This document shows positions 1 to 8,424 of a stretch of DNA of 64,000 bases, piece after piece. The translations under genes and the position numbers were made by a program. Each line of letters starts with the position of its first letter. Positions within the stretch are counted from its first letter, which is position 1. The notes beneath the pieces were generated by a model. That model did no database searches, was not told the DNA's origin, and was given only the letters and a program-made list of their open reading frames with translations. The stretch comes from Nonomuraea jiangxiensis (GTDB taxonomy: Bacteria; Actinomycetota; Actinomycetes; Streptosporangiales; Streptosporangiaceae). The stretch covers positions 124,001 to 188,000 of the forward strand of contig NZ_FNDJ01000016.1 in assembly GCF_900099965.1 (NCBI RefSeq), in the 5' to 3' direction.

Positions 1-732
1 CAGTGCGGCTTCAAGGCCGTCCGCGCCGACGTGGCCGCGCGCCTGCTGCCCCTGGTGCAGGACACCGGCTGGTTCTTCGACACCGAACTGCTCGTCCTGA
101 CAGAACGCGCCGGCCTGCGCATCCACGAAGTCCCCGTCGACTGGGTGGACGATCCCGACAGCCGCGTCGACATCCTGCGTACCGCGGTCGCCGACCTCAA
201 GGGCATCGCCCGCCTGGTCACGGCGCTCGGCACCGGCCGGCTGGCTCTCAGTAGCCTGCGCGAGCAACTCGGGCGCTCCCCGCGACCGGTGCCCGGCGTG
301 CCCGCCGGCCTGACCGGGCAACTCCTGCGCTTCGCCGCCGTCGGCATCGTCAGCACCCTCGCCTACCTGCTGCTCTATGCCCTGCTGCGGACGCAGACCG
401 GCGCGCAGACCGCCAACCTCGTCGCCCTGCTCGTCACCGCCGTGGCCAACACCGCGCTCAACCGGCGTTTCGCCTTCGGCGTGCGCGGTACCGGCCGCCT
501 GTGGTTGCACCAGGCCCAGGGCCTGCTGGTCTTCGCCGTCAGCCTCGGCCTGACCGGCGGCTCCCTCGCCCTGCTGCAAGCCCTCGCCCCGGCTCCCGCC
601 GCGCCCCTCGAACTCGGCGTGCTCGTGGCCGCCAACCTCGCCACCACCTGCCTGCGGTTCCTCCTGCTGCGCACCTGGGTCTTCGGCGGGGTCCCAAGCG
701 CCGTGGCCAGGCGCCGGCCGCCCCGCTCCTAG
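1..732 (+). CDS. GT2 glycosyltransferase fused to GtrA membrane domain, 5' truncated by window edge
   Basis: The first 243 visible codons read in frame from base 1, so the true start lies outside the window. The first ~95 residues are the end of a dolichyl-phosphate-mannose-synthase-like GT2 domain (DTGWFFDTELL, then IHEVPVDWVDDP, a typical end of the catalytic fold). From about residue 100 there are four hydrophobic helices with NTALNRRFAFG, which is the GtrA/DPMS C-terminal membrane signature. Such fusions transfer sugars from nucleotide donors to polyprenyl phosphate at the membrane, for cell-wall glycan or glycoprotein decoration. The gene converges on the histidine kinase gene, leaving only 19 bp between the stops. 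The family call is firm; the substrate is unknown. Confidence 0.9.
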   Translation, partial: QCGFKAVRADVAARLLPLVQDTGWFFDTELLVLTERAGLRIHEVPVDWVDDPDSRVDILRTAVADLKGIARLVTALGTGRLALSSLREQLGRSPRPVPGVPAGLTGQLLRFAAVGIVSTLAYLLLYALLRTQTGAQTANLVALLVTAVANTALNRRFAFGVRGTGRLWLHQAQGLLVFAVSLGLTGGSLALLQALAPAPAAPLELGVLVAANLATTCLRFLLLRTWVFGGVPSAVARRRPPRS

Positions 733-751
733 CCTTGGTGGGAGGAAACCG

Positions 752-2248
752 TCAGGTGCGGGGCAGGCGGACGGTGAACCGGGTTCGGCCCGGCGCGCTG
801 TCGACCTCCACGGTTCCGCCCTGCTCGCTGAGCACCGCGTGCACGATGGCCAGCCCGAGCCCGGTGCTGCCGGAAGTCCTGGAGCGGGAGCCATCGCCGC
901 GGGCGAACCTCTCGAAGACGTACGGGAGCAATCCGGCCGGGATGCCCGGGCCGCTGTCGGAGACCTCCAGCACGGCCTGCCCCCCGCAGGTGCCGACAGT
1001 GACCGTGACAAGGGTGCCCTCGGGGGTGTGCGTGCGCGCGTTGGCGAGCAGGTTCGCCAGCACCTGCTGCAGCCGCCCTGGGTCGCCGAGCACCGTGACC
1101 GGTTCCTCGGGAACCTCCAGCCGCCACTCGTGCCCAGGCCCCGCGGCGTGGGCGTCGCTGACCGCGTTGACGGTCAACATCGACAGGTCGACAGGTTCGT
1201 GCGCGAGCGGACGGCCGGCGTCCAGGCGGGCCAGCAGCAGCATGTCCTCGACCAGGCGGGTCATCCGCCGGGCTTCGGACTCGACCCGGCTCAGCATGTG
1301 CGCCACTTCGGGCGGCACCGGCTCCCGGGCGCGCCGGCCGAGCTCCGCGTAGCCGCGGATCGCCGCCAGCGGGGTGCGCAACTCGTGGCTGGCGTCGGCG
1401 ACGAACTGGCGCACCTGCGTCTCACTGGCGTGCCGCACCTCCAGCGCGTTGCCGACGTGGTCGAGCATCCGGTTCAGCGCCGCCCCGACCTGGCCGACCT
1501 CGGTGCCCACGTCGGCATCCGCCTCCGCGACCCGCTGCGGCAGGACCACCTCGCCGCGGTCGAGTCTCAGCCGCGACACCCGGGTGGCGGTCGCCGCCAC
1601 CCGGGACAGCGGCCGCAGCGCCCGCCGTACGATCACCACGCCGAGGTAGGTCACCGCCAGCACCACCAGCACGCTCACCCCGCCCACCACACCGGCCACC
1701 AGGTACAACGTCTCCTTGGTGTCGGCCAGCGGCAGCCCGGTGACGAAGACCACGCCGTCAGGCATGGTTCGCGCGATGAGGCGATACTCGCCCAGGGCTC
1801 CCAGGTCGTGGCTGCTCGGGGGGCCGTCCACCGGCACCGCCAGCAGCGTGGCGTCGAGGCCGCTGACGACCGGCGGCGGCTGCCCGTCCTCCACCAGCAC
1901 GTCGGCGTTGACCACTGTGCCGTGGCAGATCCGCGCCGCCAAGGTGCCGATGACCTGCCCGGGTGGGAACTGCCGAGCACGCGGCTGCATGCAGTCGCGT
2001 GGACCCGGCGGGGGCAGCCGATCGTCGAAGCCGCGCGGCGCCCGGTTCGCCGCCGCGCTGAGCTGGTCGTCGACCCGGTCGTAGAGCGCCTTGTTCAGGG
2101 TCAGCTCGGCGGTCACACCGACGACCAGGAACGCGGGCACCAGCAGGGCCGCCATGGCCGCCACCAGGCGGGCCCTGAGCGACCAGCGCGCGGGCTCGCG
2201 CCACCGGCTCACAGGGGGCGGCGGCTCACTCCCCGGGCCTGAGGACAT
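752..2248 (-). CDS. HAMP-containing sensor histidine kinase (OmpR-pair partner)
   Basis: This 498-residue protein is a classical membrane sensor kinase. It has a cytoplasmic basic N-terminus, TM1 at about 27-48, an extracytoplasmic sensor of ~120 residues, TM2 at about 178-200, a HAMP linker, a HisKA domain with the phospho-acceptor H288 in DASHELRTPL, and an HATPase_c domain with N box (LANLLANARTHTP), G1 (DSGPGIP) and G2 (GSTGLGLAIV) motifs. Its start overlaps the end of the response-regulator gene by 23 bp, so the two are translationally coupled. The extracellular domain contains two Cys residues that could form a disulphide. The stimulus is unknown. The architecture resembles TcrY/PrrB-type actinobacterial kinases. 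Confidence 0.93.
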   Translation of the reverse strand: MSSGPGSEPPPPVSRWREPARWSLRARLVAAMAALLVPAFLVVGVTAELTLNKALYDRVDDQLSAAANRAPRGFDDRLPPPGPRDCMQPRARQFPPGQVIGTLAARICHGTVVNADVLVEDGQPPPVVSGLDATLLAVPVDGPPSSHDLGALGEYRLIARTMPDGVVFVTGLPLADTKETLYLVAGVVGGVSVLVVLAVTYLGVVIVRRALRPLSRVAATATRVSRLRLDRGEVVLPQRVAEADADVGTEVGQVGAALNRMLDHVGNALEVRHASETQVRQFVADASHELRTPLAAIRGYAELGRRAREPVPPEVAHMLSRVESEARRMTRLVEDMLLLARLDAGRPLAHEPVDLSMLTVNAVSDAHAAGPGHEWRLEVPEEPVTVLGDPGRLQQVLANLLANARTHTPEGTLVTVTVGTCGGQAVLEVSDSGPGIPAGLLPYVFERFARGDGSRSRTSGSTGLGLAIVHAVLSEQGGTVEVDSAPGRTRFTVRLPRT

Positions 2249-2966
2249 ACCCCGCGCCGCGCAGTGTGTGGATCATGGGAGCCCGGCCCGCGTCGATCTT
2301 CTTGCGCAGGTACGAGATGTAGAGCTCCACCACGTTCGCCTGGCCGCCGAAGTCGTAGTTCCACACCCGGTCCAGGATCTGCGGCTTGCTGAGCACCCGG
2401 CGTGGGTTGCGCATCAGATAGCGGAGCAGCTCGAACTCCTTGGCCGTCAAGGTGATCGGCTCGCCGGCCCGGCGAACTTCGCGGCTGTCCTCGTCCAGGA
2501 CCAGATCCCCGATGACGAGCTGGGAGCCGGAGCGCCGCTCCGATCGGGCGGCCCTGCGCATCAGCCCGCGCAGCCGCGCCACCACTTCCTCCAGGCTGAA
2601 CGGCTTGGTCACATAGTCGTCGCCGCCGGCCGTCAGTCCCGCTATCCGGTCCTCCACCGAGTCCCTCGCGGTCAGGAACAGCACCGGCACATCGGCCCAC
2701 TCCGCGCGCAACCGCCGCAGAACCTCCAGGCCGTCGATGTCGGGCAACATGACGTCCAGCACGACGGCGTCCGGCCGGAAGTCGCGGGCCGCCCGTACCG
2801 CGCTCAGCCCGTCTCCGGCGCTGCGCACCTCCCAGCCCTCGTAACGCAGTGCCATGGACAGCAACTCCGCCAGGGTGGGTTCGTCATCCACCACCAGGAC
2901 CCGCACCGGGCCGCCATCGGGTCGGCGTAGCTGCCCGAAGGCATTCGCATTCCCCATCGTCATCAT
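2226..2966 (-). CDS. OmpR/PhoB-family response regulator
   Basis: This 246-residue protein has a receiver domain with the acidic pocket VVDDEP, phospho-acceptor D71 in VVLDVMLPD, switch Thr (FLTARD) and conserved Lys (TKPFS). It is followed by a winged-helix DNA-binding domain (LTAKEFELLRYLMRNPRRVLS, then YISYLRKKID). It is the first gene of a two-gene operon and its end overlaps the kinase start by 23 bp. Three in-frame ATGs lie within the first four codons and no strong Shine-Dalgarno (SD) sequence separates them, so the exact start is uncertain by up to 9 bp. Targets cannot be read from the sequence. Confidence 0.93.
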   Translation of the reverse strand: MMTMGNANAFGQLRRPDGGPVRVLVVDDEPTLAELLSMALRYEGWEVRSAGDGLSAVRAARDFRPDAVVLDVMLPDIDGLEVLRRLRAEWADVPVLFLTARDSVEDRIAGLTAGGDDYVTKPFSLEEVVARLRGLMRRAARSERRSGSQLVIGDLVLDEDSREVRRAGEPITLTAKEFELLRYLMRNPRRVLSKPQILDRVWNYDFGGQANVVELYISYLRKKIDAGRAPMIHTLRGAGYVLRPGE

Positions 2967-3355
2967 CCGATCGTCGGCAAAGACGCTGTGCGCCCCCTTT
3001 CGTCAACCTGTGTACCAGCTGTGAGTATCGAACCCACCATGCGCCGTCCTGACCACCCCGGTGATGCACCTCTGTCCTGTTCGCCATATCTGCCCCGGGG
3101 AAAGGGGCGCGCCCTCCTGGTCCCAGGGACTGATTCCGGCTGCTCATCGCGTCAATGCCAGGCGTTACGGTGCTATTTGGGTGACATTCTGCGGTCTTGA
3201 CAGCACTTACGGCGAACATCATGGTGGAGGCGTTCGCCCCTCAGCCTTCGACCCCGCGCATCAACGCGCGGCACCGATCGACCGCATTGACGGCTGAGTT
3301 GTGGTTGCGGGTTCCACGTTCTGTTCTCGTCGGACACGACAGGGAGAATTTCTGC
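2967..3355. promoter_or_regulatory. 389-bp divergent intergenic region between two-component operon and AidA/PixA gene
   Basis: I see no convincing gene here. The region is less G+C-rich than its flanks. On the plus strand TTGACA at 3197-3202 is a perfect -35 hexamer, but no good -10 follows at 17 bp. An SD (AGGGAG, 3341-3346) with a 9-nt spacer precedes the PixA ATG. The response-regulator promoter must also lie here, reading leftward. Confidence 0.5.
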
Positions 3356-3859
3356 ATGTCGGAATTCATTAACGTTCTCATCGCCATCGACGCCGAAACC
3401 ATTGTCGGAGAATTCGGCAGGAACACCGATCCGAACGGGCCGACGTCGATCCCCGACAGCAGCAACCTGATCTACATGACCACCCGGCAGAACCAGCTCG
3501 GGAGCACCCCGGGCAGCGAGTTGACGATCAACGCCTCACCCATGGACATCATCAGGTGGCGTGAGACGACACTATCCCTGAACTCCGAGTACACCGGCAT
3601 CCTCTACAGGTTCAACACCCTGGCAGGGCAGGATCTGATCAGCACCCCCGTACCGCGGTCGGTGATGCTCAGCGAGCCGCAGCCGAACAGTCAGGACCCG
3701 CTGAATCCCACCATCCAGAAAATCAGCAGTTATTACTGGGAGTGCGAGGTCCTGGACACGGGGACGGTCACCTACAACTTCAGTTTCATGATTCTCAACC
3801 ACAAGGGCGAGAAGCAGGGTTACTACTGCTGGGACCCCTTCATCAACATTCAGCCCTGA
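3356..3859 (+). CDS. AidA/PixA-family inclusion-body protein
   Basis: This 167-residue protein begins INVLIAIDAETIV, the hallmark opening of the AidA (Ralstonia) / PixA (Xenorhabdus) inclusion-body family. It keeps family-like blocks such as IRWRETTLSLN, YYWECEVLDTGTVTYNFSF and a terminal GYYCWDPFI. I chose the ATG at 3356 because AGGGAG lies 9 nt upstream; an upstream in-frame TTG would add an unrelated Arg-rich leader. No signal peptide is present. Codon use differs from the neighbours: bases 3361-3420 are exactly 50% G+C by count. The family is best known in proteobacteria, where it forms cytoplasmic crystalline inclusions or is quorum-controlled, so acquisition by transfer is plausible. 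The last 17 bp overlap the convergent methyltransferase gene. Confidence 0.85.
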   Translation: MSEFINVLIAIDAETIVGEFGRNTDPNGPTSIPDSSNLIYMTTRQNQLGSTPGSELTINASPMDIIRWRETTLSLNSEYTGILYRFNTLAGQDLISTPVPRSVMLSEPQPNSQDPLNPTIQKISSYYWECEVLDTGTVTYNFSFMILNHKGEKQGYYCWDPFINIQP

Positions 3860-4502
3860 GCACCGGCCTCCGGCACACGTACGTCATCCCGGGCGGAATG
3901 TTCCGCCAGACCGGCCCGGTGGTCAGGACCTCCTCGAAGGCGGACCGGAGCCGCCGCCGGAAGGCCCTGGCCATCGGGAGGGGCAGGGCGTGCAGGTAGG
4001 TCACCGTGGTGAAAGCGGCCCCGGGGGCGAGCACGCTGCCGATCTCGTGGAGGATCCGCGACTGGCGGGAGGCTGGGAACAGAGACCATGGAAGCGTGCT
4101 GACCACCGCGTCGACCTGGGTCACGCCGGCCGCCGCCAGCAGGGCTCCCAGCTCCGCCGCGTCGCCATGGATCACCTCCAGCCACGGCTTGGCGCGCCGC
4201 AGGTGGGCGACCATCGAGGGCTCGACCTCGATCGCGAGTTGCCGCGAGCCGGGCGCCAGCCCGCGGCGGATGGCCTCGCTGATCGATCCCGTACCCGGGC
4301 CGAGCTCCACCACCAGCGGGGTTCCGGAGGACGGCACCACCGCCGTGAGTGCCCGTGCCAGCGACGGCGAACTCGGTGCCACGGCGCCCACCACCCCCTG
4401 CTTGCGCATGGCGACCGCCACAAAGGCTCGCAGGTCGGAGGGCCTGTCGTCGTCTGTTCCCGGTCGCAAAGTCACTGTCTCGTTCACGAGACCCAATGAC
4501 AT
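3843..4502 (-). CDS. SAM-dependent methyltransferase, phospholipid N-methyltransferase (PmtA)-like
   Basis: With the ATG at 4502 the protein has 219 residues. It opens with a family-typical helix (VAVAMRKQGVVGAVAPSS) followed by motif I of class I methyltransferases (VVELGPGTGSISEAI), motif II (AIEVEPSMVAHL), a HGDA adenine-binding loop and VDAVVSTLPWSLFP. This arrangement matches PmtA-like and rRNA-dimethylase-like enzymes and suggests methylation of a lipid head group near the membrane. A longer reading frame extends to 4655, but its leader is basic and unlike the family. No strong SD distinguishes the starts. The real substrate is not known. Confidence 0.8.
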   Translation of the reverse strand: MSLGLVNETVTLRPGTDDDRPSDLRAFVAVAMRKQGVVGAVAPSSPSLARALTAVVPSSGTPLVVELGPGTGSISEAIRRGLAPGSRQLAIEVEPSMVAHLRRAKPWLEVIHGDAAELGALLAAAGVTQVDAVVSTLPWSLFPASRQSRILHEIGSVLAPGAAFTTVTYLHALPLPMARAFRRRLRSAFEEVLTTGPVWRNIPPGMTYVCRRPVLRAEC

Positions 4503-4623
4503 CGCCGGCGGCGTTCGGGGCGCAGTGACCGAGGACCTACTCTTCGGGGTAGGGCTGGATATACCTCGCAAGTAGGGCGGCGCCCATCGGAAGCATGCTC
4601 TCTGACCTCGTATTCTTTGCCGC

Positions 4624-5901
4624 GTGCGACCACGACAGTCATGGCAGGCGCTCACGCGGAGAGACCTGATCCTCTCCTCCCTGCCATGGCGCGCGATGGC
4701 CTACCTCGTCACGGGCGTGGGCGTCGGCGCGATCGTGCTGGTGGTGTTCCTGGGGTTCTTGTTCACCGGTGCGGTGATGACGCTGCTACTGGTCGGCATC
4801 CCCATGGTGGTGGCGCTGGGGCTCGGCGGGGTTCCGGTGGCCGCGCTGGAGCGGAAGCGCCTGCGGATCATCGACGGGGCGCCGGCCGGCACTCCCCATC
4901 GCGTTCCCGGCCAGCCCGGCCTGCGCGCGTGGCTGGAGCTGCGTTACAAGGAGCAGGCCACCTGGAGGGAGCTGGCCTACACCGGGCTCCTGATCATGGT
5001 GCTGTGGCCGATCGAGCTCGCCATCGTGGTGTACGGCCTGGTGGTGCCCATCGCGATGATCTGCACGCCGCTCGCCCTGAGCGAGGCCGACGTGATCAAC
5101 GTGCTCAAGGTGTGGCACGTCGAGACCTATCCCAAGGCGTTCTTCGTGGCGGCCGTGGGAGTCGTCACGCTGGTCCTCGCCGTCTACCCCCTGACAGCGC
5201 TCGCGATGGCCCACGCCACGCTGGCCCGGTTTCTCCTCACGCCCCGAGATGACGAGCCGGGCGAGCGGCTGGCCGAGCTCACCCGTTCCCGTACCCGTCT
5301 GGTGGAGGCGTTCGAAGCCGAGCGGCGGCGCATCGAGCGTGATCTGCACGACGGGGCCCAGCAGCGGCTCGTGTCGTTGACGATGATGCTCGGGCTGGCG
5401 AAGATGTCGCGCGGTGAGGAGGCCACCGAGCTCGTCGACGAGGCGCACAGGCAGGCGAAGCTCGCGCTGGCCGAGATCCGCGACCTGATCGGGGGCATCC
5501 ATCCGCGCATCCTCACCGACCGCGGGCTGCCCACCGCCCTGGCGGAGGTCGCCGACCGTTCTCCGGTCCCCGTGGAGGTCTCCGTCGACTTCTCCGAACG
5601 CCTGCCGGCGCCCGTCGAGTCGGTCGCCTACTTCGTCGTCTGCGAGGCGCTGGCCAATGTCGCCAAGCACAGCAAGGCCCGGCATGCCACGGTCGAGGGG
5701 CGGTTCGAGGACGGGATGCTCGCCGTGGAGATCCGGGACGACGGCGTGGGCGGCGCCGACGCCTCGGCCGGGACGGGACTGGCCGGCCTGGCCGATCGCG
5801 TCTCGGTGGTCGACGGCAAGCTGATGCTGTCCAGCCCCGCCGGCGGTCCGACCCTGCTACGTGTGGAGATCCCTTGCGCGTCGAACGCCCCCTCAAGATA
5901 G
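4624..5901 (+). CDS. NarL-type sensor histidine kinase with membrane sensor domain
   Basis: This 425-residue protein (GTG start) has hydrophobic segments in its first 200 residues: a tight pair near 24-73 and another pair near 118-190, matching the actinobacterial 'sensor domain' kinases. HisKA_3 follows with H242 in ERDLHDGAQQRL, then an HATPase_c domain with N box (CEALANVAKHS), G1 (RDDGVGGAD) and G2 (GTGLAGLADRV). The end overlaps the response-regulator start by 28 bp. There is no large extracellular loop, which suggests sensing within the membrane (cell-envelope stress, lipid or antibiotic), but this is inference. Confidence 0.93.
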   Translation: MRPRQSWQALTRRDLILSSLPWRAMAYLVTGVGVGAIVLVVFLGFLFTGAVMTLLLVGIPMVVALGLGGVPVAALERKRLRIIDGAPAGTPHRVPGQPGLRAWLELRYKEQATWRELAYTGLLIMVLWPIELAIVVYGLVVPIAMICTPLALSEADVINVLKVWHVETYPKAFFVAAVGVVTLVLAVYPLTALAMAHATLARFLLTPRDDEPGERLAELTRSRTRLVEAFEAERRRIERDLHDGAQQRLVSLTMMLGLAKMSRGEEATELVDEAHRQAKLALAEIRDLIGGIHPRILTDRGLPTALAEVADRSPVPVEVSVDFSERLPAPVESVAYFVVCEALANVAKHSKARHATVEGRFEDGMLAVEIRDDGVGGADASAGTGLAGLADRVSVVDGKLMLSSPAGGPTLLRVEIPCASNAPSR

Positions 5902-6533
5902 TCATCGCCGAGGACGGCGTACTCCTGCGTGAGGGGCTTTCCGGGCTGCTGGCCCGGTTCGGTCACACGGTGGCCGCGTCCGTCGGGGACGCCGGTGCCC
6001 TGGTCGCGGCCGTCGCCGAGCACCGGCCCGACATCGTCGTGACGGATGTGCGGATGCCTCCGGATTTCGCCGAGGAGGGATTGCGCGCCGCCGTCGCGCT
6101 GCGCACGGCCGACCCGCGCCTCGCCATCCTGGTGCTCAGCCAGTACGTCGAGCAGGCCTACGCCTCCGAACTCCTCGACTCCGGCGACGGCACCGGAGTC
6201 GGCTACCTGCTCAAGGACCGCATCGGCGACGTCGAGGAGTTCTTCGACGCGCTGCACACCATCGCGGCGGGAGGCACCGTCGTGGACCCGGAAGTGGTCA
6301 GGCGACTGCTGCGGCGCCGCCGCGACCCGCTCGAACGCCTCAGCCCGAGGGAACGAGAGGTGCTCGCCCTCATGGCCGAAGGGCGCTCGAACAACGCGAT
6401 CGCCCGGGCGCTCGTCGTATCCGAGGCCGCCGTCGGCAAGCACATCGGCAACATCCTCGTCAAGCTGGACCTGCCCCCCGACGAGGACGACCACCGCCGC
6501 GTCCTCGCGGTCGTCACCTACCTACGCGGCTGA
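5874..6533 (+). CDS. NarL/FixJ-family response regulator
   Basis: This 219-residue protein starts at a TTG inside the end of the kinase gene. The receiver domain has IVIAEDGVLLREGL and phospho-acceptor D58 in VVTDVRMPP, with a conserved Lys in YLLKDRIGD. A LuxR-type HTH is at the C-terminus (LSPREREVLALMAEGRSNNAIARALVV is the family signature, read here at about 158-184). It is the coupled partner of the upstream kinase. The downstream DNA is a hydrolase relic, so any original target gene there has decayed. Confidence 0.93.
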   Translation: MRVERPLKIVIAEDGVLLREGLSGLLARFGHTVAASVGDAGALVAAVAEHRPDIVVTDVRMPPDFAEEGLRAAVALRTADPRLAILVLSQYVEQAYASELLDSGDGTGVGYLLKDRIGDVEEFFDALHTIAAGGTVVDPEVVRRLLRRRRDPLERLSPREREVLALMAEGRSNNAIARALVVSEAAVGKHIGNILVKLDLPPDEDDHRRVLAVVTYLRG

Positions 6534-6833
6534 CGCCGGTGTCGTCAGCTCTGCACGGCTCGCGTCAACGACCTCGGCCTTCCCGGCCTGTCCGGCGAGC
6601 CTTCCGCGACCTCCGACGCCCTCATCGAGGGCTTCACGACCCTGGCCCACCGCGCTCACCAGGCCGGCCTGAGGATCCTCGCCGCCACCATCGGCCCCTT
6701 CGCGGGCGCCGCCCCCCCGGGGATCAGTACTCCTGAGGGCCTCGCCGTCCGCCGCCAGGTGAACGACTGGATCCGTGCCACCGGCAGCTTCGACGTGGCC
6801 CGGGCCGTCGAGAATCCCGAGGACCCCGCCTGA
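6534..6833 (+). pseudogene. C-terminal relic of an SGNH/GDSL hydrolase
   Basis: Immediately after the response-regulator stop, the frame beginning at 6534 reads openly to TGA at 6831-6833 without a usable start. It encodes ARVNDLGLPG (the block III GxND region), then DALIEGFTTLAHRAHQAG, ILAATIGPFAG, TPEGLAVRRQVNDWIR and FDVARAVENPEDPA. These are the ordered C-terminal blocks of actinobacterial SGNH lipases/esterases. The N-terminal GDS block with the nucleophile Ser, and the terminal D-x-x-H block, are absent. A normal protein would be at least 250 residues, against ~95 here. The stretch is therefore a decayed fragment. It could instead be read through as an extension, but the upstream stop is clean. 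Confidence 0.7.
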
Positions 6834-6894
6834 CCCGGTGGACGCGGGGCGGCTCGGGACGCCGGACTCGCGGCGGGCCGTGGACGCGGGCGGC

Positions 6895-7776
6895 TCAGGA
6901 TGCCGGACTCGCCAGGGCCGTCGCGATCGTGGCGGCGATCGGCGTCGTCGGGCGGCCGATGAGCCGCGACAGCTCCCCCGGCGTGCCCGCCAGCGCGCCC
7001 CGGCTGATGGCCTCGTCCACGTCGACGAGCGCGTCGGCGTAGGCACCGGGGAGGCCGGAGGCGGTGAGCAGTGCCCTGCGCTCGGCGGTGGTGACGGAGG
7101 TGTGGACCACCTTCTTGCCGCTCTGCCGTGACACCTCCGCGGCGAACTCATCGAACGTCCACGCGGTGTCGCCGCTCAGCTCGTACGCCCTGTTCAGGTG
7201 CCCGTCCTGACTCATGACGACCGCCGCGGCGGCGGCGTAGTCCCGGCGCGGAGCCGTGGCGATGCGGCTGCCGGCGGCGACGTTGGTGACGATGGCCCCG
7301 CGTTCCAGCGTTCCGGCGAAATCGCTGAGGTCCCCCGCGTACGCCTCCGAGTACCAGTTGTTGCGCAGGAAGGTATGGGGCAGACCGGAGTCGAGGATCA
7401 GCTCTTCGGTGCCGCGGTGGTCAGCGGCGATCAGGAAGTCGGCCTCCGGCCCGCCGAACACGCCGACGTACGCCAGCTGCGCGACGTCCGCCTTCCGCGC
7501 CGCGTCGATGACCCCCTCGTGCTGCGCCACCCGCCTGCCGAGCTCGATGCCCGGGATCAGCAGCACCCGGTCCCCTGGCCGGAACGCCCCCGCGAACGTC
7601 TCCGGCCGGTCATAGTCGCCGAGATGCAGGCGAACCCCCTTGGCCACCAGGTCGGCGGCCTTGTCCTCGGCGCGAGCGACGGCCGTGATCTCGTCCGCGG
7701 GTACGCCGGCGGCGAGCAGGTCCGCGATGACGATACGGCCGAACCGTCCGGTGGCCGCGGTGATGACGATGCCCAT
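6895..7776 (-). CDS. NmrA/QorB-like NAD(P)H-dependent reductase
   Basis: The 293-residue protein starts at the ATG at 7776 (GGGA-rich leader upstream). It begins IVITAATGRFGRIVIADLL, an atypical-SDR Rossmann motif (TGxxGxxV) shared by NmrA and QorB proteins. It continues with AYVGVFGG, a substrate-domain stretch FLRNNWYSEAY that is characteristic of QorB quinone oxidoreductases, and YELSGDTAWTFDEFAAEV. The gene is divergent from an HxlR regulator, the same arrangement as qor2/qorR-like pairs, and is probably induced by quinone or electrophile stress. The product is likely cytosolic. Confidence 0.88.
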   Translation of the reverse strand: MGIVITAATGRFGRIVIADLLAAGVPADEITAVARAEDKAADLVAKGVRLHLGDYDRPETFAGAFRPGDRVLLIPGIELGRRVAQHEGVIDAARKADVAQLAYVGVFGGPEADFLIAADHRGTEELILDSGLPHTFLRNNWYSEAYAGDLSDFAGTLERGAIVTNVAAGSRIATAPRRDYAAAAAVVMSQDGHLNRAYELSGDTAWTFDEFAAEVSRQSGKKVVHTSVTTAERRALLTASGLPGAYADALVDVDEAISRGALAGTPGELSRLIGRPTTPIAATIATALASPAS

Positions 7777-7860
7777 CAGAGGTGCTTCCCGTCCCTTGAG
7801 TGAATCGGCGCAGGTCCCGCGCCCGAGGCTCACCATAGGACCGGTACAGTGCAATCAGGA

Positions 7861-7885
7861 AGTACCCACTTTCAGGTAAGGTACT
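7861..7885. promoter_or_regulatory. Inverted repeat, likely HxlR operator
   Basis: AGTACC (7861-7866) and GGTACT (7880-7885) are perfect inverted arms separated by 13 nt. They lie just 3 bp before the regulator ATG and within the shared promoter region. HxlR/DUF24 regulators typically bind GTAC-containing dyads of this kind, so autoregulation and repression of the divergent reductase is a reasonable inference. Confidence 0.6.
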
Positions 7886-7888
7886 GAT

Positions 7889-8308
7889 ATGGCAGTAAGG
7901 GAAAGGCCCGAGTCCGGAGAGCACGCGCCGCACGGGCTCCGTGCGGCGCCGGCCGACGTCAACCGGACGGACTGCCCCTCGCGCGTGGTGCTCGACCATG
8001 TCACCAGCCGCTGGGCCGTGCTGGTCCTGGCCGCGCTGCTGGAGCGCTCCTACCGCTTCAGCGAGTTGCGCCGCCACGTCGGCGGGGTGAGCGAGAAGAT
8101 GCTCGCGCAGACCCTGCAGACCCTGGAGCGCGACGGCTTCGTCTACCGCGACGCCAAGCCCGTCATCCCACCCCGGGTGGACTACTCGCTGACGCCCATC
8201 GGCCACGAGGTGGCCGAGCAGGTGTGGACGCTGACCCGCTGGGTCGAGGACAAGCTGGACCACGTCTTCACCGCCCGCGAGACCTACGACGTGGCCCGCC
8301 GGCGCTGA
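7889..8308 (+). CDS. HxlR-family (DUF24) redox-type transcriptional regulator
   Basis: This 139-residue winged-helix protein carries the conserved cysteine of the HxlR/QorR/YodB family (TDCPSRVVLDHVTSRWAVLVL region, Cys about 31), followed by FSELRRHVGGVSEKMLAQTLQ and a wing with PPRVDYSLTPIG. In QorR, YodB and HypR this cysteine senses quinones or disulphide stress. AGGTAAGG (7874-7881) can serve as SD although it overlaps the putative operator. The divergent QorB-like gene is the obvious target. Confidence 0.92.
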   Translation: MAVRERPESGEHAPHGLRAAPADVNRTDCPSRVVLDHVTSRWAVLVLAALLERSYRFSELRRHVGGVSEKMLAQTLQTLERDGFVYRDAKPVIPPRVDYSLTPIGHEVAEQVWTLTRWVEDKLDHVFTARETYDVARRR

Positions 8309-8374
8309 CCCCACCCGCCCCCGGCCCGATCTTCCTCTCCGACACGACGCTGACCTGCGAGTATTGCGTAGTGT

Positions 8375-8389
8375 GATCGTGTAACGATC
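8375..8389. promoter_or_regulatory. Inverted repeat in lipase promoter region
   Basis: GATCGT-GTA-ACGATC is a perfect 6-bp dyad with a 3-nt spacer, 36-50 bp upstream of the lipase ATG. A TTGCGT hexamer lies just upstream (8364-8369), so the dyad sits where a repressor would overlap the promoter. No regulator can be assigned from sequence alone. Confidence 0.4.
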
Positions 8390-8424
8390 CTTATCGAGCA
8401 CAAATGCTGCGAGGGGGATCTGCG

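Noticed and set aside
3843..4655. A longer N-terminus for the methyltransferase starting at 4655
   Set aside because: The extra 51 residues are basic, low-complexity and unlike the family start; the ATG at 4502 gives a family-like length.
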